NCBI GenBank assembly: GCA_023101885.1
Contig: JALPQD010000241.1
Location: 2,315,001-2,379,000 of the forward strand
Source: Typhlomys cinereus
Taxonomy: Eukaryota; Chordata; Mammalia; Rodentia; Platacanthomyidae
DNA length: 64,000 nt
Direction: 5' to 3'
Shown: one piece after another, positions 21,110-32,005 of the stretch
Layout of the letters: every line of letters starts with the position of its first letter
Position numbering within the stretch: position 1 is the stretch's first letter
The notes under the pieces: generated by a model
Databases searched by the model: none
Told to the model about the DNA's origin: nothing
The model's input: only the letters and a program-made list of their open reading frames with translations
Made by a program: the position numbers and the translations under genes

Positions 21110-21420
21110 GACAGGGACAGGTTAAGGAAGGATTCTGACTCATGGTGCAGGGGATACAGCCCATCATGGCAAGGAAGGCATGGCTGCTAGTAACATCTCC
21201 ATGGCCACAGGAGCCTGGGGAGGGGGTGGTCAGAAGCAGACAGCAGCCAGAACCAAGCCCTGACTGAAACCTGTAAGACCTGTCCTTAAATGACCTGTTT
21301 CTTCCAGGAGACCCCACCTCCTAAAGCTTCCACAGCATTCCTGACAGCATCCTCAGTTGGGTATCAAGTGTTCAAATGCAAAAGCCTGTGGAGGACATTT
21401 GACATTTAAACCATCATAGG
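21110..21420 (-). mobile_element. MaLR-type LTR fragment, antisense
   Basis: 'acagcccatcatggcaagga', 'ggcatggctgctag', 'accccacctcctaaagcttc', 'gtatcaagtgttcaaatgc', 'aaagcctgtggaggacattt' and 'gacatttaaaccatcatag' match the 5' two-thirds of the LTR family at 19778 and 27849 read in reverse. The 3' part is missing or diverged. Confidence 0.65.
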
Positions 21421-21504
21421 AGGCTTATGTAGGGCTGGGAACTGATGCTGTTTTCCTTAAGGTCATAAGAAATCAATGAGACTTTGAGAGACCTGCATTT
21501 CCTC

Positions 21505-21630
21505 CCCACGTCAGCTCATTTAATCCTTAACCCCTGTAGAATAGGCCACATTAACATGCACATTTTTCATCTAAGAAAACTGAGATGAGAAACGCTAAGT
21601 GACTTGAACGCAGAAGTAGGGGACGTAGAA
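21505..21630 (-). mobile_element. MIR SINE, antisense
   Basis: 'gtcagctcatttaatcctta', 'cacatttttcatctaagaaa' and 'actgagatgagaaacg', followed by 'ctaagtgacttgaacgcag', match the MIR reverse strand. Confidence 0.65.
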
Positions 21631-21756
21631 ACACACCAGTCATTTTTGCCTCATCTCGCTCTGGTGGTGCAGGCTTGGAGTCAAGGCTAATTAGACACAA
21701 AGACAGCATTTCTTGTTATGTCTCATGTACCAGTGAGCAAGAGCTTTGATGAAGAA

Positions 21757-21960
21757 AAGAAAAACAAAGAAGGGAAGGAAGGAAAGAAGGAAGGAAGGAA
21801 AGAAAGAAGAAAGGAAGGAAGGAAAAAAGGAAGGAAGGAAAAAAATGGAAGAAAAAAATAAAGGAAGAAAAGAAAAAAGAACGGGAGAGGAAGAAAGAAA
21901 GAAAGAAAGAAAGACAGAAAAGAAAGAAAGAAAGAAAAAGAAAAAGAAAGAAAGAAAAAG
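21757..21960. repeat. (GGAA/GAAA)n polypurine array
   Basis: About 200 bp of near-pure purine with GGAA, GAAA and AAAAAG units. The open frame in it encodes only Lys/Glu/Arg runs. A unique stretch without recognised features (21961-22865) follows, including a T run at 22507-22518. Confidence 0.9.
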
Positions 21961-22865
21961 TTGAGCTACTACCTGTATCATGGCTTAGAGATAATATGTA
22001 TGGGAAACTTCTTTTTTTGTGTGTGTGAGGCTGTCTGCTCAAATGCACAGGAATTGGCAAATTCTAATGATAGTCTATTTTGGAGGGAGTGTTAAATTAT
22101 TCAGAAGCAGGCACAAATAGATTGTCTCCAACAGCCTTGACTTCCTGCTTGAACCTGCAGATGTCAATTTGTCGAGCCGGCGAGGGTCTGTAGATGAGGC
22201 CCTGGCCAGGGAGGAGACAGGCATCTGGGCTTCCGTCCAGCACTCAGGAAGTGGTTTCTGATGGATGCTGTCTGGAGTCTACAACTCTGACCCCTCTTCC
22301 CTCTGCATCTCCAGCCCCCAAGCTGCAGAGTTACCTGGTGCTGTTTGGCAGTGAAGCCCCTGGTTTGGAGGCATGTTCTGATTCCTCCAGTCGTCTGTGC
22401 ACAGGGGTCAGGAAATCTCTGAGGTGTCTGACCCACAGACAACTGGAGCTACTAGAGTGATGTTGGCACTGTCCAGTTCTGAGAGATCTACGCATGCAGA
22501 AGGGCTTTTTTTTTTTTAGTTAAAAAGTAGGGCATGTAGAGATGTCTTAAAGTGTGAGTCCTTCAATAGCCACTATTTTATTTTCCTTGCTCATCCTCTG
22601 CTTTTCTGGAAACCTCTCTTTCTCTTCTGATGGAGGTGTGGCTAAGATTTTGGATGTAATTAGCATTACTTTGAGTCTAGACTCTATATGGAATGCCTTG
22701 AAAGATGGACAGAGCCACAAGTTCATTGCAATGTAAGAGGACCAATTTATGGTCCCAGCCAGGACACTCAAATGAGTTCTTTAGTAGCGGTGCCAAACAT
22801 GGGGTGCTGTCCTGAGTAGTTTGAGGGGAAGATTGTGCTGGATAGAACACAGATTTGGAACAGGG
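21961..22865. other. Unique sequence, nothing recognised
   Basis: No repeat family, exon or RNA gene supported. Frames of 60-92 codons overlap on both strands. Confidence 0.45.
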
Positions 22866-22879
22866 GGTTTCACTTGTTG

Positions 22880-22985
22880 ATTTAAAGAAACTCAGTTTTA
22901 TCATCTATTAAGCCAATGCCTGCCTCTTATGGTCAAGTTAGAGTACATTCTATGATGTAATAGGCATAGTTCCCAGTGCTGAGTT
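22880..22985 (+). mobile_element. MIR SINE 3' half, sense
   Basis: 'aaactcagttttatcatcta', 'ttaagccaatgcctgcctc', 'ttatggtcaagttagagtac' and a 'taggcatagttcccagtgct' end correspond to the 3' half of MIR. Confidence 0.6.
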
Positions 22986-22987
22986 CA

Positions 22988-23785
22988 CTGTTGTGATGCC
23001 TGGATTGGTTTTTAGCTGACAGGCTCCAGAGGCCCCTGGGAAACAAGCCTCTGGGTATGTCTGTGAGACAGTTTGCAGATTGGGTTGTTGGAGGTGGTGT
23101 ATCAGTTGGATACAGGTGTTAACTTTACGGTTGTGAACTGAGTCTTTGACTGCACCCACGGGAGAATTATTTAGGTAAGACAAGCCCAGAACGAGCTTGT
23201 GGGAGATTATTATTGATGTGGGAAGATCTCGCCTATGACAGGTAGGACCACTTCCTGGGTAGATGAACAAGATAGAGGGAGCTGGTTCAGGATTCTGGCA
23301 GGTTGACAATCTAGAACATATGTCCTTCCTTCAGAAACTCCTATGGATAAGTGCAGCCTGTTCCCTTGGCCCTTGATGTTGGCATGAACTGTCCTGCCAT
23401 CACAATGGGTTATAACATAGAAATGCAAACAGGAATAAATGCCTTCTTCCTTAAATTGTATATCAGTTTAGACCATATATATAAATAATAGAGGAGTAAC
23501 TGGAATAGGAAGGAGAGCCCATTCTGAATGTGGGCAGCACCATTCTGTGGGCCGGAGTCCTGGGCTGAATAAAAAGGAGAAAGCGGGCTGAGCACCAGCA
23601 TTCGTCACTCTTTGCTTCCTGCCTGGGATTAAACACACCCTGGCTGCCTTCTGCTCTGGCTGCCCTGCTGTCCCTGTCCCAACAGACTGCATCCCTTGAA
23701 CTGTGACCTGGAATAAGTCTTTCCTCCCTTAAGTTGCTTCCTGCCACATATTTTGTCACAATAAGGGAAGCAACTAATATAAATA
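22988..23785 (+). mobile_element. MaLR-type LTR (MTD-like), sense, interrupted
   Basis: Left part (about 22988-23098): 'gatgcctggattggttttta', 'aacaagcctctgggtatgtc', 'agattgggttgttggaggtg'. Right part (about 23490-23785): 'gtgggcagcaccattctgtg', 'gactgcatcccttgaactgt', then 'aataagtctttcctccctta' and 'agttgctt'. The right part also has 'ctgaataaaaaggagaaagc', which includes a poly(A) signal. The two parts are separated by a different LTR-like segment (23099-23470). Confidence 0.65.
23099..23470 (+). mobile_element. Second LTR-like element nested in the MTD-like LTR
   Basis: It begins 'ttggatacaggtgttaactt' and ends with 'caggaataaatgccttcttc' and 'cttaaattgtatatcag'. It shares the order of blocks with the element at 49541-49850 ('caggtgt[tc]aa', 'gatgaacaagatagaggga' against 'gtgaataagatggagga', then 'cccttggcccttgatgttgg'), so I treat it as a MaLR/ORR1-like LTR. 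The host sequence breaks on either side near 'gtatcag'. Confidence 0.5.
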
Positions 23786-23867
23786 TGTCCTAGCTTCTTT
23801 TCTTTGAAAAGCAAATATACCCAAACAAAAATAACAAAAGCTGCTGTGTACCCAAAACCATTCTTGG

Positions 23868-24208
23868 GTTTTGTACTAGTTCCTCTTTGTGTTGCTGGGA
23901 GAGAATATCCTAAATCAAACAATTTAAGGGAGAGAGAGAGAGATTTATTCACCTTATGGCTCCGGGGGAGACACAGTCTTTCATGGTGGACATGGCATGG
24001 CTGACTGGCAGAAGCTGGAGGAGGCCTAGGTCGCTGCAAGCATCTTGGAGGCTGACAGCCGCAAGCTTGTTTGCTGCAAAGCAGACTTTTCCAGGATGTA
24101 AGGTGGGACTAATCCACCTCAAGGCCCACCCCTGTGACCACCTTCCTCCCGCCAGGCTCCACCTTCCCAAACACATAAGACTGTAGGGGACACATTTCCC
24201 ACCACGAC
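23868..24208 (-). mobile_element. MaLR-type solo LTR, antisense
   Basis: Same family as 19778-20162. 'ctagttcctctttgtgttgc', 'agagatttattcaccttatg', 'acacagtctttcatggtgg', 'cctcaaggcccacccctg', 'ccaggctccaccttccca' and 'gtaggggacacatttccc' appear in the same reverse order, ending at 'ccaccacgaca'. A short (GA)n lies at 23930-23943. Confidence 0.7.
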
Positions 24209-24450
24209 AGGTTTCCAGCAGGTGGGACTGAACCCTGCCTATTTTTGCTTCCTGCTGCTTCTCATCATTCCTGCTCCAGGAGTGGAGAATTACTTTCTGG
24301 GGCAACTATCTCATTTTGTGTTTAGATATATCTGTGCTCTATATAATAATTTTTTCACATTCTCTTTCTTCTTATTGCTTCCTGAAGAATTTTTAAGGTC
24401 TACCCCCAAACACAATTGCTGAGCTTCCACATCATGAAATTTCCATACCA

Positions 24451-24575
24451 GACCGGGCACAGAGCACATACATATAGTCCAAACTCCCAGGGAAGCTGAG
24501 GTGGACTACTCGAGACCAGGAGTTCATGGCCAGTCTAGGCAACATAGCGAGACTGGACTGTGTATCAAAAAAAGT
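24451..24575 (+). mobile_element. B1 SINE (7SL-derived), sense
   Basis: 'gaccgggcacagagcacata', 'tagtccaaactcccagggaa', 'gctgaggtggactactcgag', 'accaggagttcatggccag' and 'caacatagcgagactggac', ending in a short A run ('tatcaaaaaaag'), give the complete B1 order. CpG sites are partly kept. Confidence 0.85.
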
Positions 24576-24864
24576 TGCTGCAGATATATGGTATGTGTGT
24601 TATGTATTATATTCCTTCTCCTTTAAGGAGCCACAAACCACTCTAATGTATTTATTTATTTATTGTATATAATTCACATAAAATTATAGCCAGTTGTCCC
24701 TCTGAGAACTGTTTTGTTCCTTCTGGAATCTCCATGAGACTGTGTGGCATTCAGCACCATCATCTTCTGCTCTTCCCACTCAAGTGGGGGAAGTAAAACT
24801 TTTCAGCTGAAACTTACCTACCTGGTGGAGTGGGTCAAACCATGAAACAGTGGTACAAATGAGC
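24576..24864. other. Unique sequence, nothing recognised
   Basis: AT-rich, with a short TTTA repeat at about 24647-24664. No family recognised. Confidence 0.4.
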
Positions 24865-25020
24865 TGCCGCTGGGCAGGTGCTTCAGGTGCACTATCTCTG
24901 GTCTTTGCAACGACCTTGCAAGAAAATTATTCTTTCCTAGATGAGAAAGGTTGGGCCCAGAGAGGATAAGTCTCCACGATCTTGTGGTTGTATTAAGGCC
25001 ACATTTGTACTGTACCATGA
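24865..25020 (-). mobile_element. Possible MIR fragment, antisense
   Basis: 'tgcactatctctggtctttg', 'caacgaccttgcaagaaaat', 'tagatgagaaaggttgggc' and 'ccagagaggataagtctcc' follow the MIR reverse-strand order but are well diverged. Confidence 0.5.
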
Positions 25021-25069
25021 TGCTGTACTACTGTCTCCTCATCCATAAGGCCAGGGAAGAAGCTCTGGT

Positions 25070-25260
25070 AGAAGGAAGTGGTGTTTATTGAGTTCCTACC
25101 AAGTGCTGTGCTTAGTATTTGTTTTGGTGCTTTATCTCTTTAGCACGTTTAGTTGTGCCTTTCCTCTGTGAAGGATAGGAATGTACTATGCTAGACTAAA
25201 GATGGATGCTCAGTGGCTCACAAAGGACAGCAGTTTGTGAGAACTGGGCTGTAGCCTGAA
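25070..25260 (-). mobile_element. MIR SINE 3' half, antisense
   Basis: 'gtggtgtttattgagttcct', 'accaagtgctgtgcttagta', then 'gtgctttatctctttagcac' match the start of MIR in reverse ('tttattgagcgcttactatgtgcc'). The later core is strongly diverged. Confidence 0.65.
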
Positions 25261-26500
25261 ATTCTTCCCTCTGTCCATTAGAAGGCGTGGCTCCCAGGAC
25301 AAATGTCTCCCTGTGTAGGAGGGCAAGAACCATTATACTCCTAGCATGTCCTCATGGCCAGTTTTTATGTGTATTTGCATTCATTTGCATACACAGTAGC
25401 CAACTACTAAAGAATTTCAATTAGCATGTAGTACTCACATCAAGTTAATGGGATTCAGTGTGATATTTCATTATATGTATACTACACACATTGGACCCTC
25501 CCCCCTCCCACCACAACCATACCCAGTGTTCTTGGCACAGTTAGACACACACAAAGATAAATACAGATCTCAATGTTCTGAAAACTGTATTTGCTAATAC
25601 CGTCACAGGACTTCGCAGACTCTAGGGCACTTAGGAATCTCAGGTTAGATGCCACCAGTCTGTTAAATACTGAAGAGTGATCCGTGTTCCTTGGAGATAA
25701 TTTACCAGACTGAAAAGTTGCAGGGTTACTTTATGTAAACCTCAGATAAGTAAAAGAGAGACCTAGTAGGTTTCTAGGAAGTTACACATGGGGTTAAGGC
25801 ACTTGACAACTGGAACATAAGGTGTCTGTGGGTGGCTTGCTCTCCAGGGCCTTTGGTATAATCTTGGAGAAGAGAACCTTTATCCATCTGTGCTGATCTC
25901 AGCCTGCAGAGCCGCAGGGGGAGGGTCCGACCCTCCTGGATGCAATGGCCCAGCCAAGAACTTTCAGTGCAGTAAACCTCTCAGGAGCAGCTGTGAACAA
26001 GCCCCTTCCATCTTTCACTTCATCATTAGCTTAATTCACTGTGCCCTGACCTGACAGCCCCGTGGCACCAAGCCTGCCTTCCATTCCCTGGAGGACAGAA
26101 GCTCTGGACTGTGGTAGGCAAACTGCCTTTTTAATTATTTGCACTCCTGTCTTTTAGGAGCAGGAAAGGCTGCTTCTCTCCCCTGAAAGGCAAGGATGGT
26201 GACAGCTGGATGGCTTTCCTAACATATCTTAGTGACATCTGAAGCCGACACATGGGATCTGAGTAGGCAACGATGAACAGAGGGTAGCGACTTTGGCTCA
26301 TACCAATCACAGTGTCAGTAATATGGAGAAACTTAGCCTGCCTCCCTGGAGGCAAGAATATCCAATAGAACTTTCTGTGATAGTGGGAACATTCTGCATG
26401 TGAACTAGGCAGCCCAACCCGGTAGCCATGCACCTCATATGTGTTTAGAGGACTTGAAATAAGACTTGTGGGTTCAGGTAGGAAATGTCTGCTCACAAAC
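25261..26500. other. Unique sequence, nothing recognised
   Basis: Includes a small C-rich patch near 25498-25512 and a 123-codon minus-strand frame (26131-26502) without recognisable domain. No repeat family supported. Confidence 0.45.
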
Positions 26501-26504
26501 ATGG

Positions 26505-26650
26505 CAACCTGAACTTGAGTCTCAGAAGTCTACATGAAGAAGGAGAGAATCAATTTCTAACAATGTTGTTCTCTGACCTCCATCTGTGTGTCATGATACG
26601 CCTCACTTCCATCTCCTGCAAATACATGAGTAAATTATTTTTCAAAAGGA
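26505..26650 (+). mobile_element. Possible tRNA-derived SINE tail, sense
   Basis: 'cctgaacttgagtctcagaa', 'gttgttctctgacctccatc' and an A/T-rich end resemble the body and tail of a rodent SINE whose head is lost. Assignment is tentative. Positions 26651-27149 show nothing further. Confidence 0.4.
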
Positions 26651-27149
26651 AGTAAGATAAAATTTGTGTGGCTTAGGAACTGAGTTTTAAGTTTTATTGA
26701 CATTAAGCAATTTCACCTTAGACAGTCACATGTGTTATGGGCAACCTCATTGAACAGCATCATTATAGATCCACCTGTCAGTTAGTGGGAAACAAAGGAG
26801 AAAGAACATGCTAAATGACACCATGAAAATACTAGTGAATACTTCAAGGAACTGTGGGACAAGCCATCGATCAATAAATAAGACACACTGAGTAAAATGT
26901 AATAGTATGGTAAACAGGAATTATTAAAGATGGGATTTATTTTATAAAGAGTCCTTTCTTGAGAGCTCATTTGGATGTTATAGTTAGGGAGTCTAGTTTC
27001 TCATGTATCTTTGACTAAATAATGGTCCTCTCTATCAGAGAATGCTGCCTTCTTTGACCAAATGTGCACCTTCAGGAGAGACATGCATGGAATGGCGAGG
27101 GAGAAGGCAGATACCTGCTTAACTAGCTGCTAGATCAGCCAAATCAACC
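26651..27149. other. Unique sequence, nothing recognised
   Basis: AT-rich DNA with no family, exon or RNA gene seen. Confidence 0.4.
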
Positions 27150-27445
27150 CGGGTGATTATTGGAGTGACAGGTGTCACAGATGGATAGATTGCTTTTGTA
27201 TCCAAGAGTCCTATTTTTTAATAGATACAACTGATCAATTTATTGATAAAATTACAAAATTTTGGAATTTGCTTCCAAATCATTCAGTGGTTGGGGACCT
27301 TGGTTAGGGTACAAATGACATAAGATTAAAGTGAGTTGCTAATTGTTGGGGTGTTTGATGGCCACATAGGAGCTGATTATGTCATTCTTACTACCTTTAC
27401 ATGTATTTGAAAATTTCCACAATAAAATGTGCATGATAAAAAAAA
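27150..27445 (+). mobile_element. Old L1 (L1ME-type) 3' end, sense
   Basis: 'gaatttgcttccaaatcatt', 'cagtggttggggacc', 'acaaatgacataagattaaa', 'gttgctaattgttggggtg', 'gatggccacataggagctg', 'ttctactac'-like text and the terminal 'gaaaatttccacaataaaat' match the 3' untranslated region of old L1M copies. No ORF2 is attached. Confidence 0.7.
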
Positions 27446-27848
27446 TGAACCTTTTTCTGATCTTAGGTAACAGCAGTTGTCATAGCAACAGAATCATCCC
27501 CTTGGAACTAGTGGAGAGGGAGGTGTATGGGGGTACTTTCAGTAGGAAGGCAGGGCCCTCCATGGGCAAACAACCAGGGCAAGGAGAGAAATCCATGGCC
27601 AAGGTCATGGTTGGGGAACAGGAGCTAGAACTTTCTCACTCCATTAGTTGGTGCCCAGTTAAAGTGCTTGCTTTTGGAGTTACTGTGTGTCTAGCACGCA
27701 ATGAAAGCAAAAGCAGATCCTCTTCAGTAGAGCATCATCGCCTTAGGAATGAGGATTTGCACAGGACAGGATTAAGCAAATATGAACAAATGTAAGGGTG
27801 ACCATTAACAGTCATCACCAACACCAGGACACTTTTAGGATGAAAGAA
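27446..27848. other. Unique sequence with a chance frame
   Basis: A 138-codon plus-strand frame (27379-27795) spans the L1 3' end and this unique DNA. It therefore includes transposon sequence and has no recognisable domain, and it is not called as a gene. Confidence 0.45.
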
Positions 27849-28199
27849 TGTCTTAGTTACTTTTTTGATGTAGGGATAAAATACTCTGACAAAGCAATCT
27901 AAAAGAGAAAGAGTTTATTTTGGCTTACAGTTCCAGAGGGATGCAGTCTATCATGGTGGGAAAGGCAGGGTAGCAGGATCAGAAGCTGGCTAGTCTCACT
28001 GCACTGACTTTCAGGTTGAGAGAGAATAGGAAACAGTACTCAGATGTATAACCTTAAGACCCACCCCCCAGCAATACTACTTCCTCCAGCAAGGCTCCGC
28101 CTCCTAATGCTTTCACAACCTTCCCTAATGTTGCCACTAGCTTGGGACTAAGATTTCAAACACACAAGCCTGTGGGGGACATTTCACATTTAAACCACA
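27849..28199 (-). mobile_element. MaLR-type solo LTR, antisense, well preserved
   Basis: Starts 'tgtcttagttacttttttga' and ends 'cacatttaaaccaca'. Blocks in reverse order are 'gagtttattttggcttacag', 'ttccagagggatgcagtcta', 'tcatggtgggaaaggcag', 'taagacccaccccccagc', 'ttcctccagcaaggctccgc' and 'cctgtgggggacatttcac'. It belongs to the family at 19778 and 23868. No internal region, and no clear 5-bp target duplication at these ends. Confidence 0.75.
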
Positions 28200-28363
28200 A
28201 AAAGATGTTAAATTAATTCACAGGTAACGCTGGTCGGAACAGCCAAGCCATTAGGGCGTTCTGCCCTCCTGCTACTGCTTCCTCCTCTGTTCTTTGCCTG
28301 TGGTGGGAGGAATGCCTGCACCTTACCCCAGTTTATCTGACTGCTCATTTCAAAACTCTGAGC

Positions 28364-28552
28364 TAGTGGTTCTTAGTGAGTAGTCCTGGAACCAGTAGTT
28401 TCAGAACTACCTAGGATAAGCTTGCTAAAATTCAAATTTGCAGGCTGTACACTAGACCAAATAAATAAAAAATCCAGAGGCTGGACCCAGCAGGCTGTTT
28501 CAGAGCAAATCCTCCAGGTTTTTAAGGCACCGAGTCTGAGAACCAATGGTTT
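28364..28552 (+). mobile_element. MER5-type hAT-Charlie DNA transposon
   Basis: Starts 'gctagtggttcttag' and ends 'ctgagaaccaatggtt', the diverged inverted termini of MER5 ('cagtggttctcaaa...tttgagaaccactg'). Inside are 'actacctaggataagcttgc', 'cagaggctggacccagcagg' and 'gcaaatcctccagg', matching the MER5 core. Non-autonomous, with no transposase. Confidence 0.75.
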
Positions 28553-29835
28553 AGGGAAACGTGCAAGTGCTGAATTCTAACCATTGGGCCAGAGGGAGTC
28601 AGGAAACACTTCTGAACTAGTTTCTATCCAGCTATTGCTAAACATCCTATGAATATCATAAAAAAGTTTCCTTAAGAGTAAAAGCAGACAGGAAAAAGTT
28701 ACATTTTCTCAAAAATAAATTGGACAGCACCAGTTAATTCTATGTGTAACAACCAATGCAAATCGTTCACCAATCAGATATTAAGAAAGATTTGAAAATA
28801 ATAAAAATTTTTTTAGCATCTTAGGTAAACATATTCCATTCTAAAGGTCTAGTAGTTCTCACAAAATAGGAAAGGCATTTTATCTCTTCAAAGAAAGCTT
28901 TGATTGAGTACACATCTCTCCTGTGTGTTAGTGTGTGGAAGCTCTGTGGTTAAGTTCTCAGACACTTCTGGCTGGAATGGTTCTTAGCAAGCCTGTGTAC
29001 TTGGCACTTATTATTTACCTAGGTTCTGATTGCAGCCAGTTGCTGTGTATAATCTTTGACTACCTCCAACAGCTTCAAGAACTGCAGTTTTTCTTTCTAT
29101 ATGGACTAAACCAGAACTGGGTTTGGGGCACATACCAATTATGTTTGTGGCTCAAAACATCTCCTTCTGTCAAAGTCATGCTGGCACTTGTCCTGACAAG
29201 CTTCTGGCATGTCTCAGTGACTGCTCATCACTCTGTATTAAGCACAAGAGGATGGGCTCCTCATTAGCTGTAGCCTTGCTAGAGTTGACATGAGACGTGA
29301 CGGAACTTTCTGCTTTCTCACAGCCACGGGCACTGCACACACACCCGCACTTCTGCAGAGGAACATATGCGCAGGCTGAGATTCTCCACACTCCCCCCAA
29401 CATCTCTTAAAATAGAACCGCCATTGCGATGGAAGTTGGAAGTGTTAAAGCTCTTAGATGGCAGGTCTCTTCATAGCAAACAATGTCAGAAAATCAGTTT
29501 CTTATTCCCACATCTGGAAGTACTTTTAAAAAATTTTTTTTCCGGCAGACTTTTTTCACCTTAGTCCCAAAGAATTTGTTTAGGTCTGTACTAAGGTCTG
29601 AGAAACTTCAGTGTTGGAAGGATTCCTAGGGGATTCTGTGGGGTGCAACTGGAGTTTGGAACTGCTGCTACCAGGGCTTGATGTTTTGCTGGCACCACCC
29701 AAAGTACTTTGTAGAGTAACACTCTGTCGTTGCAGCATTAGTAATTTCCCCTCAAAGGTTCAAATTGCCAAATGGATGTTTTTGAACCCAAATCACACTT
29801 TGACAACACTTTTTTTTTCTGCTAAGATAATGTGA
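28553..29835. other. Unique sequence, nothing recognised
   Basis: About 1.3 kb with no assignable repeat. The 110-codon frame at 28935-29267 has no recognisable domain. Confidence 0.45.
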
Positions 29836-29837
29836 TG

Positions 29838-30285
29838 ATTATATTGATTGTCTTCTCTGTGGGATCTATTATCACCTAGGAGACAAACTTCTGGGCATGC
29901 CCTCCAAGAAGTTTCTAGAAGGGATTATTTAAGTCATAAAAGTGAAAGTGTAAAAATCTTTATGGTATTGTCTGCTAGATAACACTTTTTTGGTAGAAAA
30001 TTTGCATAGTGCGTACTCAAAAAGTGCCTGAAACTGATTTGTGTTGATTCTTAAGTCCATATAATAAATGATCTGTGTTTCATGGCCTGGGGGTCTGTCT
30101 GAATAAAAAGGAGAAAGTGAGCTGAACATCAGTATTCCTCTCTATTTGCTTCCTGACTGTAGATAAGGCTGCCTTAAACCTCTGCGAATGGACTGTAGCC
30201 TTGAGACAGAAGGAAACCTTCCTTCTTTAAATGGCTTTCATCAGAAGTTTTGTCATGGAGATTACAGAAAATGCTATTCCGGCAC
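29838..30285 (+). mobile_element. MaLR-type LTR (MTD-like), sense
   Basis: 'gtgatgattatattgattgt', 'acaaacttctgggcatgccc', 'ctgaataaaaaggagaaagt', 'gagctgaacatcagtattcc', 'ctatttgcttcctgactgta' and 'aaccttccttctttaaatgg' match the LTR at 22988-23785, including the poly(A) signal block. An unrelated stretch of about 145 bp (29935-30080) interrupts it. Confidence 0.65.
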
Positions 30286-30302
30286 CATATGTGTTACATA
30301 CA

Positions 30303-30310
30303 CACTTGTG

Positions 30311-30361
<51 letters not shown>

Positions 30362-30370
30362 GTGCGCGCG
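30303..30370. repeat. (CA)n flanked by (CG)-rich ends
   Basis: A pure CA run of about 40 bp sits between 'gtgcgcgcgcac' on the left and 'cccgtgcgcgcgaaag' on the right. The purine/pyrimidine-alternating stretch is about 65 bp, the kind of sequence known to favour Z-DNA. Confidence 0.9.
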
Positions 30371-30489
30371 AAAGATTGGCACATCTAAAAGGAATATATG
30401 TGAATACCATATTGGCACATTTAAGTGGAATAGGCAAGTTGCCATGAATGTCTGTGGCATTCATCTTCTGTTCTGGGAGCGAGCATCTT

Positions 30490-31000
30490 TTTTTTTAAAC
30501 ATTTTTTATTATTATTTCTGCTCATACAAACTTAATAGGTACACCACTTCCCTCCCTCCCTTCTCCTCCCCCTGAACCCCCTGCTCCCCCTCCCCTCATC
30601 CCTCCCTCTCCATCCCCCAGTGTCTCCCCGCTAATCCCCAGAGAGTCCTTTAATGTGCATGCCAGACTGTCCTCTGGGCCCTCCTCTCCGATGACCCAGT
30701 GGCATTTCCCTGAACCCTTTCCTGTGTTCCCCTTAAGCATAGGAACACTACTGTGGCTGTCAATCTCTTGCCTCCAAGGATCTTGGTGCCTTTAGCAGAT
30801 GCTAGACTTTGTGAGGTCAATAGTGTGTTGGATATTGCGCAGGGCATGCAAAGTCCAGTTATGATTGCTTCGGCCCTAACTTGTGTGGAGTATCTTGCAT
30901 ATCATTGCTCCTCCCATCCTTGTGCTCTTACACTCTTACCGCCCTCTCTTCCGCAAATGTCCCTGAGCTTCAGGATGGGGAGAGATTAGGCTGGCCTTTA
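30490..31000 (-). mobile_element. L1 3' end (lineage L1 subfamily), antisense
   Basis: The + strand begins with a T run and then 'attatttctgctcatacaaa', 'cttaataggtacacc' and a C-rich tract. It continues with 'gtgcatgccagactgtcctc', 'ggatcttggtgcctttagca' and 'gattgcttcggccctaactt', ending near 'ggatggggagagattaggct'. The same blocks recur at 45529, 46039, 50623 and 55664. Only 3' untranslated sequence is present. No target duplication found. Confidence 0.85.
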
Positions 31001-31450
31001 ACTCCTGCTTCCTGCTTCTGCCGATTCTCAGCTATGGCCTGACTGTAAGTATCTTATTGTGTGATAACTGCCTGACTGACCTGGATCTTCTCCATACCCC
31101 CCTTTTATGTTTAGTGTATCAAATTTGTTTCAAGTGCAGAAAAGCTTCTTCTATTTTGTCCTCTTGCTAACTCATGTTCTCAGGGTATCTGTTGCTCCAA
31201 GTAGCATTCCAAGGTATTTTCCAAAGTAAAGGGAATAAGTTTTTGAAAGAAATTATATTATTTGCTTTTAAAATGTTACTTATTTCCTATCCAACCTTTT
31301 CAGGCTTAGTATTTAAGTAATGAGATGCTGAACAAGTATAGGGATGGTAGTGTGCGTGGTGGTATTAGAAATGGAGAGACCGACTGGACCAGATATTTAG
31401 AGATAAGACCCCATGACAAGTTAAGGATAGAAAACCAAAAGGAAGGAGGA
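31001..31450. other. Unique sequence, nothing recognised
   Basis: The L1 similarity stops near 31000 when compared with the longer copy at 50623. No other family recognised. Confidence 0.45.
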
Positions 31451-31454
31451 GGGG

Positions 31455-31620
31455 AACCAGCAGTTACTGAACACCATGGTCTCATAGTATCACAGCAGCA
31501 CCCTCAATTGATTGATTTTAATCCCAAGCTTCCATGAAGCTAAAGCTCAGAGGGATTAGTAATATGCTTAAGATAAGAAGTGGACTACAGTTTGGATCCC
31601 GAGTTTCCACCCAAACTGCT
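31455..31620 (-). mobile_element. MIR SINE, antisense
   Basis: 'cagcagttactgaacaccat', then 'tgattttaatcccaagcttc', 'gaagctaaagctcagaggga', 'ttagtaatatgcttaagata' and 'cagtttggatcccgagtttc' follow the MIR reverse order to the 'gattcgaaccc' end. Confidence 0.65.
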
Positions 31621-31639
31621 GGGTGACCTTGTTATTTCA

Positions 31640-31875
31640 GCCTCAGGAGATGGATCTCCACAGTAAGCCAACTAAACAACTCAGCTCTGCTGGAGAGCTC
31701 TGGGTATGACTGGAGACATTGTCTCAAAGCAATAAGGTAGAAAAGCAACTGAGGGTGATTGCTGACATCAACCTCAGGCTTCCACATGCGTATATGTACA
31801 CGTGAGTGTATAATCTACATTCACCTATCACAGTACCCCCCACATATGAAGATGAAAAATAAAACAAAACAAGGC
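31640..31875 (+). mobile_element. Family B-type SINE fragment, sense, head lost
   Basis: 'tctgctggagagctctgggt', 'actggagacattgtctcaaa', 'aacctcaggcttccacatgc' and an A-rich end ('gaaaaataaaacaaaacaa') match the second half of family B. The tRNA-like head is not visible. Confidence 0.5.
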
Positions 31876-31899
31876 ATGTCTTTTCACTTATTTTTTTAT

Positions 31900-31947
31900 T
31901 TTTATGTTTATTTTTGCATGTGTGTGTGAGAGAGAGAGAGAGAGAAA

Positions 31948-32005
<58 letters not shown>

